This document shows, piece by piece, positions 18,819 to 30,154 of a stretch of DNA of 50,127 bases; the first letter of the stretch is position 1; every line of letters starts with the position of its first letter. The translations under genes and the position numbers were made by a program. The notes under the pieces are model-generated. The model was not told the DNA's origin. It did no database searches and saw only the letters and a list, made by a program, of their open reading frames with translations. Source of the DNA: Blepharisma japonicum (lineage: Eukaryota; Ciliophora; Heterotrichea; Heterotrichida; Blepharismidae); NCBI GenBank assembly GCA_949751835.1, contig CATKHK010000151.1, positions 1 through 50,127 on the forward strand, read 5' to 3'.

Positions 18819-21449
18819 TTACCCACAATTAGTTATGTCTACTCTTGTTAACTTACTTGATGAGGATTTCTGGCACATGGTGTTAAAAGTATTTGCAAGC
18901 AACTCTAACTGCTCAGCTGTTACCTCACTCTTCATTCTTAGATAAAGAAATGGCAAATAATGGGCGTCACATCTTGCATACTCCAGCATCGGCTTTGGGA
19001 TTGGCCTGATTCTCCAATCAGCGATTTGAAAAGTCTTATCAATTTTAATTCCCAAATAAATATTAATTAAAGACGCCAGCGATTGTGCCTCGTTTTCCCC
19101 AGCAATTACTTTGTAAGCTCTTGCAGTGTCAAAAATATTCACTGCAAAAGCGGAAAAATCATTTTGCAGCCATGCTAGGTCAGAATCTGATCCATGGAAA
19201 ATTTTGAGTTTTTCTTTATCAAGCATTAAATTTCTTAAAAATTCTCCAACGTTTTTTCTGTTGGCAAGTAAATCGACCACAAAGTCTTTTTCTCCTGAAG
19301 AAATCTGAACTAAGCAAATGCAGCCTTTTTTTGCATCAAAATTGTGGTACTCTAAATCAAACCCTATAACTTTAATATCCTGGAAATAAGATTTCATGTT
19401 TTCCAGTGACTCTTGTGTATCTACCCAAACTGTTTCAGTTTCTTGAATTTCTTTAAGGGTGACATTTATGCTGTAGAAATTATTCTGCATTTCTTCTAGA
19501 ATCAAAGGATGCTTGGGAACTGGCCCTGAGGTGTCCGTGAATTCAATACTTTTCACATAGCTGAAAATTTCTTTTTGGGAAGCCTGCTTATAAAGATCTC
19601 TTAAAAGTGCTGAAAAATAAGGGAAATTGTGAATTTCTGATATCATAATGGCGTTTAAACCTTCTTTGTCTTCTAATGTTATATACTGGATAGGATCTCA
19701 AGCCATTTTTACTAAAACCGCAGCGATCTGACATTTTCCATATCTTGCAGCAATATGCAAAGCAGTTTGTCCTGTGTTTTCATCAGTTTTCTTTCACAAT
19801 TCATTGTCTTTTTCTATCATTTTCAAAGCCAAAGTTTCATTTCCTCTCGATATAGCTAAATGTAAAGCTCTTGCAGTCGGACTCAGCTGGCTTAACAAAT
19901 CATTTATTTCTAAGCCAAACTCAATCCCTATCTCCAAAATTTCATTCGGGATTTCCTTATCCCACTTTCCCAGCACAAGATCCGCTATCTTCTTATTTCT
20001 CTTCAGCCCAAGCCTTAATTCTGCCAAGCTTAAATGCCTTGCCGAATTTTCCAAAATCCACAAGGTATTTTCATCATTTCCTTCTTCTAAGGAATAAGAA
20101 ATAAAATCATCAGGATTTCTAGATGTATAACTAAACAATTTTTGTATTATAGGAAACTTACTATCTTTTATACCGATTTTTATTGTATTTTCATCACAAA
20201 TAGCATTTCGTGATATCAGAAGGTCAATAACTTTTTCTTTATTAAAATGAATAGCGTCTTCAAGAGAAGTCCAGCCACTTTTGCATTTGGAATTTATATC
20301 GACCCCATGGTCAAGCAAAATCTGGGCACAGTCTACATGTCCACGGTAGCAAGCTTGATGAAGAGGTGGGTATCCATAGGAGTTTTGATGATATACGTTC
20401 CCACCTCGAGCTATTAGAAGTTTTAAAGAATTTTCAGCCTTTGTAGAAGCAGCTATACATAAAGGAGTGTTTCCTGAATCGTCCATAGCTTCTATATCAG
20501 CCCCATGGTCTAATAAAAGTTCAGCGGCTTCTGGACAGTCATTTGAATTTTTGCCCATTTTCTTGTGAAGCCTACCTCCTGCGCAGCCCCACACTGCATT
20601 ATGCAAAGGTGTCCTTAATTTAGCATCTGGAGTATTCAACTGTATTCCTGGGATTTTTAATAAATATTTCATAATATCAATTGCACCATTTCATGCAGCT
20701 TTACTTAAAGCAGTCCTCCCCAGCACAGTTCTAGCATTAGCATCGCATCCTTTTTCTATCAAAATATCCAAAATATCAAGCCTTTGTGCACTTGCAGCCC
20801 AAAAAAATAGAGATCTTTTTTGGTTTTCTATATGATTTAAATTAGCTCCCAGCGTAACCAAATACTTAAACATTTCAATATTCTTGCATTTTACCGCATA
20901 AAAAATCGGTGTCAGTCCTTCTTCATCTAAAGTCTCAATACTTGCTCCGTTTTCTATTAATAAGTTTAATGCTTCGAAGTTTCCTAGCTTGCAAGCTATG
21001 TGGATAGGTCTTGGGCCTTCACATATAGAATCTCTTGCATTTATATTGACAAGGCCTATAAGACTCTGAAATTTCTTCATATCGTTGGATTTTAATGCTT
21101 CAATAAGCCTGGAATCAATGATCTCAGCATGCTTTTTGTAAATTTCGTAACTTTCGTCAGGAAAAATAGTAAAAATGTGATGGAACCAACGACAGAGGTG
21201 CTGCGGCTTCAGTTTGCTTGTGAGAAGCTTGGCAAAGGATGGGATATTTTTGAGCTTGTAGGCAAGATAGAAATCTTCTGAGGAAAGCTGAGAGCCGGTG
21301 AGGAAGGTTTTTGAGAGAAGATATTCGTTGATATAGCCATAGGATAAGTGAGGCTTCTCGTAATTAATAGAATCAATGAAAGAAACCCATTCAGAGCTTG
21401 GTGGCCGAGAATTACAAAATTTTGAGAGAGCTTCTTGATACCAATCCAT
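18819..21449 (-). CDS. GST_C-like / ankyrin-repeat / DEDDy 3'-5' exonuclease fusion
   Basis: 876 residues in one frame, with Trp TGA at 20691-20693, 19794-19796 and near 19698. Residues 1-95 resemble the GST_C-like fold of synthetase-associated proteins (EWVSFIDSINYEKPH, LLSKTFLTGSQLSSEDFYLA, HLCRWFHHIF). Residues about 105-600 hold ten or so ankyrin repeats (GNTPLCIAASTKAENSLKLL, GYPPLHQACYRGHVDCAQIL, TGQTALHIAARYGKCQIAAV). Residues about 670-850 are an Rrp6/RNase D-type exonuclease: ExoI VIGFDLEYHN, ExoII IFHGSDSDLAWLQNDF, ADWRIRPIPKPMLEYARCDA with ExoIII Tyr-x3-Asp. All four DEDD acids and the Tyr are present, so the nuclease should be active. No HRDC domain follows. The likely role is RNA trimming with ankyrin-guided targeting (inference). 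Confidence 0.87.
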
Positions 21450-21961
21450 ATTAATCGGAGATCTAATAAAAGCATTTTTTTAATAAGCAGTGACTAATTA
21501 GTTATAAGAAAAATATAATAGTTAGTATAGCACAGTTATCTAAAATATTAGAAAATAAATTAATATATTGCTTTTTATTTTTGGGGTAAATAGTTAGAGT
21601 TACAAATTTAAATGGATTTCTGCATTAATCTCTTAAAGACTTGAGATTTGCAGCATAAATTATAATACTGTCTTCCATCATTACATTTTAGACGAAGAGC
21701 GGCTTCTGAAATTCATAAAAGTTTGGCAGCAAAGCTGAAAGTTTAGCAAACCGTGAAGAAGTTGCAAAGGATTTCTCTATTTTTCTCAGTTAATTTTAAA
21801 AAATAAGCAATTGTTGGCACTTATAGCTGAGAGCAATAAAAATTAAAAAGTTTTATAAAGGTAAACCTCGGTTTTACAATTTATTTGATTTTTGGGATTA
21901 GAATTGGCACATAAGATTTATTAAGACAAATTTAAAGATATCTTTTAAGTAAGTCTTAAAA
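21450..21961. other. spacer, no gene recognised
   Basis: 512 bp between the start of the exonuclease fusion and the stop of the Cys-rich gene 1. AT-rich. No ORF or repeat that I can support. Confidence 0.5.
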
Positions 21962-24900
21962 TTAGATTAAGTAAAAGAGACTTACGAATCCCAGCAATAG
22001 CCAGGAAATTCCTAACTCCAAAGCTCCAGAGCTCCTATCAATGCAACTGTCAGTTGAATTGCTGAACCTCTTAGAGGTATCCGTACAAGAGCAAGTGCCA
22101 TTCCTATTATTAACCATATTATCAGAGTCATAACAACTCAAACAGTTATTCTTTGCCTGACAGCTGCTACAAGTTTCATCACACTTCAGACAAGATTGAG
22201 TATCTTCATCAGGATACATATGCAGTGGACAGGTGCATTGATGCGTATCAGTATTAAAGTTCTGTAGAACATAAGAGCACACACAATTTCCTTTTCCAGT
22301 ATTCGTCATATTCGCCTCAAAACACTGTGTACAAAAAGTTGCGCTTCCACAAATTTCACATCCAGACTGACACTGTGCACAAGTGTCAACATTTTCATAA
22401 AACCCAGAATTGCAGATACAATTAGGATCATTCTGCTTGAAGCTGGCATTCGGGTCATTGCAGACACAAATTCCGTTTTTAAGGGTTGAATGAGCGTCAG
22501 AGCAAGTCTGGCAGTTATTAGCTGCTGTACAAGTGACGCAGCCAGGAGGACATTGGTCACAGGTGTTTCCGTTTTGATAGTAGCCTACAGAGCATACACA
22601 GGTCTGGGTGGCTACGTTATAGGTCCAAGCTGGAGTCCCATTACAATGACAAGCTCCATTTGTCAATGACTGCTGGTTTTGGTCAAAGCATTGGGTACAT
22701 TCAACTGCTGAGGTGCAGGTTTCACAGCCTAAAGAGCAAGCTTCACAAGTATTTCCATTCTGGAAGTATCCGTTATTACAGACACAAAGGTGTTGGTTAT
22801 CATTATAAGTTGAGTTAGGGTCATCACAGCTACAAGTCCCATCATTATCAATAGTCATATTTGGATCCCAACAGGTCTGACAGTTAGCTAAACCTGTACA
22901 GACTTTGCAGCCTTCAGAGCACAAAGTACAAATTCCTGAGTTATTAGGGTCGCTGAAATACCCAGAATTACAGACACACATATTTGTGTTAGGACTAATA
23001 TAAGCGTGTTCATCATTGCAAATGCATTGGTTTTGCTGTCCATTGTAGGTTGCTTTAGGATCATAACATTCTTGGCAGAATGAATTAGAATTACAAGTTT
23101 TGCAGCCACTAACACATGCAGAACATACAGTGCTTGAGGAGAAGTAGTAGCCTTCATTGCAGACACATGCATTATTTATTAAGGTAGAGACGTCTGGACA
23201 TGCACAAATAGGAGCTGCTGACATGTGGGTGGAGTCTATGCATGTAGTGCAGCTGTTAGCGGATCCAGAGCATGTAGCACATTGGGTACCACAAGCTGAA
23301 CATTCAGTAGAAGAGCTGAAGTAATAGCCAGTATTGCAGACACAAGCAGTATTAACGAGAGATGATAATGCAGGGCAGGCACAGGCAGGGGCTGCTGACA
23401 TATGAGTTGTATCAGTGCAAGTTAAACAGTTAGTTGAAGAGGTTTCACATGAATTGCAGTTAGGGGAACATGCAGAACAGACTGTAAGGGAACTGTAATA
23501 AAAGCCAGTCTGACAAACACAAGTTTGGCCTTGCAAAGTACCGTTTTCTGGGCAGAGACATGTAGGGGCAGCAGTCATATGGGTAGGATCAATACAAGTT
23601 GTGCAGGTAGCTGAGTTTGTTTGACATGTTGCACACTCAGGATCACAGGCAGAACATATAGTATTGCTGCTGAAATAAAACCCTGCATTGCATTGACAAG
23701 TTGCTCCTACCAAAGCCCCATTATTTGGGCAAGAACATGTAGGTGCTACTGACATATGAACGGTATCAACACATGCTATACAATTGGCCGCTGAATTTCT
23801 GCAGGTTGCACATTGACCGTTGCAAGGTGAACAAGTGCTTCCACTCAGCCAGTATCCATTAGCACAGGAACTGCAAGTAGTTGGGGACCCAGAACATGCT
23901 GTACAAGTAGGATCACAGGCTATACAGGTATTGGTGCTGAGATAGTATCCAGGGACACAGGATTGGCAAGTGGTGGCAGTTCCTGAGCATTGCAAACAAG
24001 GAGTTTGACAAGCATCACAAGTCCCAGCGTTATTGAAAAAGCCAAAATTGCAAGTACAGACTTTTGATTCAACTACAAAAGATGCATTGGGGTCTTTGCA
24101 TGCACAAGTATTGGTGGTTGGATTTAAATTCATGTTATTTTGGTCATTGCAGACGGTGCAGGTAATTGCAGATGTAGAGCATTGGGCACATGGTGGAGTA
24201 CAGGCAGAGCAAGTGCCTTGATCAAGCCAAAATCCACTAACACAAGCTGTACAAGTAGTTATAGTCGTAGTGCATTGTGTGCAAGGCAATTCGCATGCTG
24301 TACAAACGCCAGCAATACTTGTATATCCTGAATTACATTGGCAAGTAGCAGTTTCTATGTTAAATGACGCATTTTGATCAGTGCATGCACAATTTCCACG
24401 ATTTAGGGTCATATGTGTTGGATCATCACAAGATAAACATGTGGTTGGATCAGTATCGCATGTTGCGCATGGAGCTGTACATGTGGTACAAGTATTAGCA
24501 TGAAGATAATAACCATTGATGCATTGAGTGCATGTAGTAGCTGATCCCGAACATTTAGAGCATGGTGGAGTGCATAGGGAACAAGTTGTAGGTTGGCTAT
24601 AAAAATATCCAGGATTACATTGACAGCTTCCATCAACTAATGCACTATTTTCTGGGCAGCTGCAATCTGGAGCGGCTGTCATATGAGTTGGATCAATACA
24701 GGCCTGGCAATTAGTAGATGATGCTGAGCAAGTTGCACATTGATTAGCACAAGCACTGCAAGTAGTGCTTGCACTAAAGAAATAGCCTGCATTACAAACA
24801 CAATTTGCTCCTGTTTGAACTGAATTAGATGGGCAGGCACATGCTGGTGCAGCTGTCATATGAGTAGTATCGGTGCAAGTTACACAAGTCGCAGCAGTAT

Positions 24901-27900
24901 TTTGACATGTAGCACAATTGGAATTGCAGGCAGAGCAGACAGTACTTGCACTGAAATAATATCCTGCATTACAAACACAAGTTGTTCCTGAGAGAGCTCC
25001 ATTAGTTGGGCAGGCACATGCTGGAGCAGCTGACATATGAGTGGTATCACTGCAAGTGACACAAGTCGCAACATCTCCTTGGCATGTAGCACAATTGGGG
25101 TTACAAGCAGAGCAGACAGTAGCTGAGCTAAAAACATAACCAGAATTGCAAACACAAGTTGTTCCTGAGAGAGCTCCATTAGTTGGGCAGGCACATGTTG
25201 GAGCAGCTGACATATGAGTGGCATCACTGCAAGTTACACAAGTCGCAGCATTATTTTGACATGTAGCACAATTGGAATTGCAAGCAGAGCAAATAGTATT
25301 TGCACTGAAATAATAGCCTGCATTACAAACACAAGTTGTTCCTGAGAGAGCTCCATTAGTTGGGCAGGCACATGCTGGAGCAGCTGACATATGAGTTGGA
25401 TCACTGCAAGTTACACAAGTTGCAGCAGCATCTTGACATGTTGCACAATTGGAATTGCAAGCAGAGCAGACAGTGCTTGCACTGAAATAATAGCCTGCAT
25501 TACAAACACAAGTTGTTCCTGAGAGAGCTCCATTAGTTGGGCAGGCACATGCTGGAGCAGCTGACATATGAGTTGCATCGCTGCAAGTTACACAAGTCGC
25601 AGCAGCATCTTGACATGTAGCACAATTGGAATTGCAAGCAGAGCAGACAGTACTTGCACTGAAATAATAGCCTGCATTACAAACACAAGTTGTTCCTGAG
25701 AGAGCTCCATTAGTTGGGCAGGCACATGCTGGAGCAGCTGTCATATGAGTAGAATCTGCACATATTCCACAATTATCTTTACTATTGCTACAAGTTGCGC
25801 AATTGGTATCACAAGCAGTGCAAGAACCAGGGACTCCAAAGTAACCTTGGTTGCACTGGCAAGCTGTATTGAGAGCATTGAATGAGGCATTCGGATCTGT
25901 GCAAGTACAGACTCCTGTTTCAGGATTGCGTGTAGTATTACCAGGATCATTGCAGGACTGACAGTTTGTTGCAGAATTCACACAAGTTGCACATGGAGCT
26001 GTGCATGGTAAACAATTACCACCACTTTCATAATAGCCAGCATCACATGTAGTGCAATCAGTTGCTGAGTTGACACATGAAAGACATGGAGGTTGACAAG
26101 CAGAGCATGTAGTAGGTGAACTAAAGTAATAACCTGTATTGCAAAAGCACGATGCTCCTGTTTGAAATGAATTAGCTGGGCAGGCACATGCTGGAGCTGC
26201 TGACATATGAGTTGGATCACTGCAAGTTACACAAGTCGCAGCAGCATCTTGACATGTTGCACAATTGGAATTGCAAGCAGAGCAGACAGTGCTTGCACTG
26301 AAATAATAGCCTTCACTACAAACACAAGTTGTTCCTGAGAGAGCTCCATTAGTTGGGCAGGCACATGTTGGAGCAGCTGACATATGAGTGGGATCGCTGC
26401 AAGTTACACAAGTGGCAGCAGTTGTTTGGCATGCAGCGCAGTTGGAATTGCAAGCAGAGCAGACAGTGCTTGCACTGAAATAATATCCTGTATTACAAAC
26501 ACAAGTTGTTCCTGAGAGAGCTCCATTAGTTGGGCAGGCACATGCTGGAGCAGCTGACATATGAGTTGTATCACTGCAAGTTACACAAGTTGCAGCAGCA
26601 TCTTGACATGTAGCACAATTGGAATTGCAAGCAGAGCAGACAGTATCTGCACTGAAATAATAGCCTGCATTACAAACACAAGTTGTTCCTGAGAGAGCAC
26701 CATTAGTTGGGCAGGCACATGTTGGAGCAGCTGACATATGAGTTGTATCACTGCAAGTTACACAAGTCGCAGCAGCATCTTGACATGTTGCACAATTGGC
26801 GTTACAAGCACTGCAAACAGTAGCTGAACTAAAATAATAGCCTGCATTACAAACACAAGTTGTTCCTGAGAGAGCACCATTAGTTGGGCAGGCACATGTT
26901 GGAGCTGCTGACATATGAGTGGTATCGCTGCAAGTTACACAAGTTGCAGCGGCATCTTGACATGTAGCACAATTGGAATTGCAAGCAGAGCAGACAGTGC
27001 TTGTACTGAAATAATATCCTGCATTACAAACACAAGTTGTTCCTGAGAGAGCTCCATTAGTTGGGCAGGCACATGCTGGAGCAGCTGACATATGAGTTGG
27101 ATCACTGCAAGTTACACAGTTCGCAACAGCATCTTGACATGTAGCACAATTGGAATTGCAAGCAGTGCAGACAGTAGCTGAGCTAAAGAAATATCCTGCA
27201 TTANNNNNNNNNNNNNNNNNNNNNNNNNNNNNNNNNNNNNNNNNNNNNNNNNNNNNNNNNNNNNNNNNNNNNNNNNNNNNNNNNNNNNNNNNNNNNNNNN
27301 NNNCAAACACAAGTTGTTCCTGAGAGAGCTCCATTAGTTGGGCAGGCACATGCTGGAGCAGCTGACATATGAGTTGGATCGCTGCAAGTTGCACAAGTCG
27401 CAGCAGCATCTTGACATGTAGCACAATTGGCGTTACAAGCACTGCAAACAGTAGCTGAACTAAAATAATAGCCTGCATTACAAACACAAGTTGTTCCTGA
27501 GAGAGCTCCATTAGTTGGGCAGGCACATGCTGGAGCAGCTGACATATGAGTTGGATCGCTGCAAGTTGCACAAGTCGCAGCAGCATCTTGACATGTAGCA
27601 CAATTGGAATTGCAAATATCGCAAGTTCCGCTTTCATTTAAAAAGAATCCATCATTGCAAGTAATACAATTTTGATTATCACCATCACATGTTTTACAGC
27701 CACCTTGACCAGCTTGACAATCTTTAAGGATTGGAACTTCTTTAATCAAATAATTCTTTATTTCTTCCTGCATTGCTTGTTTTTCTTCTTCTCTATCCTC
27801 AAAAAGCGCATTTGAAATTGCAATACTCAATTCTTTTAATTGTGAAATTTCATCAAGAATCTTAAATTCGTCCTCATTGATTCTCAATGCAGCAGACAAA

Positions 27901-28340
27901 AGGATTTTTTTATCACTAAGCTCACATCTCTTTGATGTGATAATTCCTTTATTTTTATTGCTGACAGCAATAATAGCAACATCTGCTATAAGATTTTCAC
28001 TTTTTAAGGCCTGGCTGGACTCGATATCTGTGCATCGATTATTCTCTCCAAGTCTGAGCTGTTCTGTTGAAGACCTTGTGAGTACCAAATCAGAAATAAT
28101 TTTCGCTGAAGTCTTCAAAGTCAGCTGCAGGTTTCTAATGAGTTCCTCATCTACAAAGGATTTTCCAATAACTTCAGTATGGATCTCTAAAGGCATGAGG
28201 TCTTGTTGGTGAAACTCGGCAAGCCTTTTCGGAGTGAATTGAAGAGTATCACTGGGGTCTTTAGCTTTAAATTGGGAAGAAGAAGCCACAAGACTAAGAA
28301 ATGTGAACATGACGACCCATAGGACAGTTCCTTTCAACAT
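21962..28340 (-). CDS. giant Cys-rich repeat surface protein 1, probably GPI-anchored (contains assembly gap)
   Basis: At least 2092 residues, interrupted by a 100-N gap at 27204-27303. The ATG at 28338-28340 (MLKGTVLWVVMFTFLSLVAS) is chosen because paralog 2 starts identically; it opens a signal peptide. Residues 20-215 are a unique N-terminal domain (DTLQFTPKRLAEFHQQDLMP). From about residue 220 onward the protein is almost entirely CxxC modules (CNSNCATCQDAAATCVTC, CACPTNGALSGTTCVC), 59 residues long in the regular part, more varied toward the C-terminus. It ends in a hydrophobic tail (SWLLLGFVSLFYLI) without a cytoplasmic part, as in GPI signals. The pattern recalls ciliate immobilization-antigen-type surface proteins and furin/VSP-like Cys repeats. 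Frames on the two sides of the gap agree only if the true gap length is a multiple of three. Confidence 0.85.
24780..27610 (-). repeat. 177-bp tandem coding repeat array
   Basis: Within Cys-rich gene 1, near-identical 177-bp units (59 codons) repeat in register. For example, the CCTGAGAGAG landmark recurs at 25341, 25518 and 25695. A more divergent block at about 25750-26170 interrupts the regular units. Further degenerate units extend to about 23100. Homogeneity of the central units implies recent unequal exchange or gene conversion. Confidence 0.9.
27204..27303. other. assembly gap (100 N)
   Basis: Exactly 100 N, a conventional placeholder. The bases on either side (GCATTA and CAAACACAAG) join to form the normal unit sequence, and the frame is restored if the gap is 0 or n x 177 bp. 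It therefore marks collapsed or unresolved repeat units rather than a break in the gene. Confidence 0.95.
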
Positions 28341-30154
28341 TTTATTATCACCACATCTAAACATGCATGAAAACTTATTTGACTAATTGTAGGTTTGGAG
28401 ATATGGTGAAAAAATGTAAATTAGAAAATTGTAATATTTATTAGAATTAAAATTAAAGAAAAGCATTTTTGAATTTCTGATTGGGATAAAAAGCAGCAGA
28501 AAATTAGTAACTAAATAAATAAAATTTTATTGATTAACTTTGCAGATCCCTAAGAGAATAATGAAGCCATTCATATATTTTTTGAAAATTTCATTTTAAG
28601 GGCTGTTCGTAGATGAGATAGTGATAAGTTTGTTGGTATGAGAAAGGGATTGAAAATATTCCTTTTAGAATAGTTGAATCAATTTTGGTGCTTTACTAGG
28701 AATAAATCAGTCCATGACTCTTAAGTTGGCTGTGGCTGAATAGTAATTGATGATTCATGAATAGCTCATTTTTCAAGATTCTGTGTCAGAATGTCTTCTA
28801 AGAAGGTAAATATAGCCCAGTTCGAAAAATTGGTATTTGAAACTTCTGTTCTATTTTAGTTTGGCCTCGGCTGCAATTATATCCAAAATATCTGAACTTT
28901 TTAAAGTAAATAAGATGCCATTATTTTTAGTAATTGAAAGAGCTAAGGCAAGTTTACGTGAAAAGAAAATATCTTTTTACTTGAAACTAATTTATGTACT
29001 TAATTTCGAATTATTTTTATAATATTCGCACAATTAAATATAAATAAAAATATTTTGATAAAATGAATAGCCCTAATATATCTTTTATCATCCTTCAATG
29101 ATTCTACTCCTTTTTGCATTTTTATTTTTAAAAGCTCTATATTTTCTATTCTTATCACTTTTATGTCTTTTAAGTTAGCAGATTTTCTGTGTCTCTGCTT
29201 TCCTCCAGCCTTAATTCTATCTCTTTTCCGTGTTCTCTATAATTTTTCCTGCTCTTCTTTCTATCTTTTCATGCTCTTAATGATCATTTAAGAAATAAGA
29301 AGAAAATTTTGAGTAACTTGGTCTTTCGATAATCTCTCAAATGCTGCTGGATATTTTTAAGCCTAAATTCATTGTTTCCAGGTGCAAAATTTTACTAATT
29401 GATACTGAATTCTAAGATCACAATTTAATGCTCCTCTGAAACTTGCCAACCTTTGGCTTGGAGTGTGATTCAACATATTTATTTTTATCTCTAATTATAA
29501 CGCTTTGATAGTGGCTTCATTAAATATTTCAGGCCTCTTAAATCTAACTACATTATTTTATTTCTTTTCTATTTAAAATGCACTATGAAAAGGGTAATAT
29601 GTTCTACTAAACTTGATCTAATTTGAGAGTTCGGTTTTGAAATAAATTAAACTAAGAATAGAGAATTCAGGTGCCTTTAGTTGAATTTAGTTGCGTTTTG
29701 TTATCTCTTTTGATAAGAGTTTTCTGTATCATTTCGATTTAGCATCTAGGGTAAAAATCAGGTCTCATATTAATGGAAAAAGGTATAAATGCATTTTAAG
29801 TCAGCTAAAAATTTCCCAAACTAGCTCATTAGTTTCACTCTAGGAGTAGCATGCTTAAGATTAGCCTTTAGAAACATCATAAAAAATATAAAAAATAATT
29901 TTATTATTTTAATGTGTTTTAATTTATTTAATAGAAGTATATGAGCTCTTAGCAATACCTGAAAAATTGGCATATCACTCATTTATGCTACTATTCTAAG
30001 CTATATTTCTAAATTTGAGTAAATGCTAATGCTCATCTAAGATAATAAATCTAAAAATTGGATAAAATTAAGTTATCAATCTTATTTCACTTTGAATTTG
30101 CATTAAATTTTTAATACATAAGACTAAGATTAATTCTATGATAGCTTATTAGAT
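28341..30154. other. long spacer: duplicated 5' flank plus a decayed minus-strand coding relic
   Basis: About 28341-29030 matches the 5' flank of Cys-rich gene 2 (33011-33590), most clearly around GCTGCAATTATATCC (28869 and 33439). Further on, about 29060-29560 on the minus strand is coding-like but interrupted by TAG/TAA (RTRKRDRIKAGGKQRHRKSA, LKIKMQKGVESLKDDKRYI, DKNKYVESHSKPKVGKFQRS). This basic, helical composition suggests a dead gene of unknown family. Nothing is seen in 29600-30150. Confidence 0.4.

Noticed and set aside
22306-26220. Several overlapping minus-strand ORFs in the Cys-rich gene
   Set aside because: Shadow frames kept open by the repeat; only one frame shows regular CxxC modules.
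27204-27303. Gene boundary between two Cys-rich genes at the gap
   Set aside because: Sequence and frame join seamlessly across the gap and no start, stop or signal peptide is present there.
21962-27610. CRISPR-like array
   Set aside because: The regular repeats are 177 bp, coding, with no unique spacers of fixed length.
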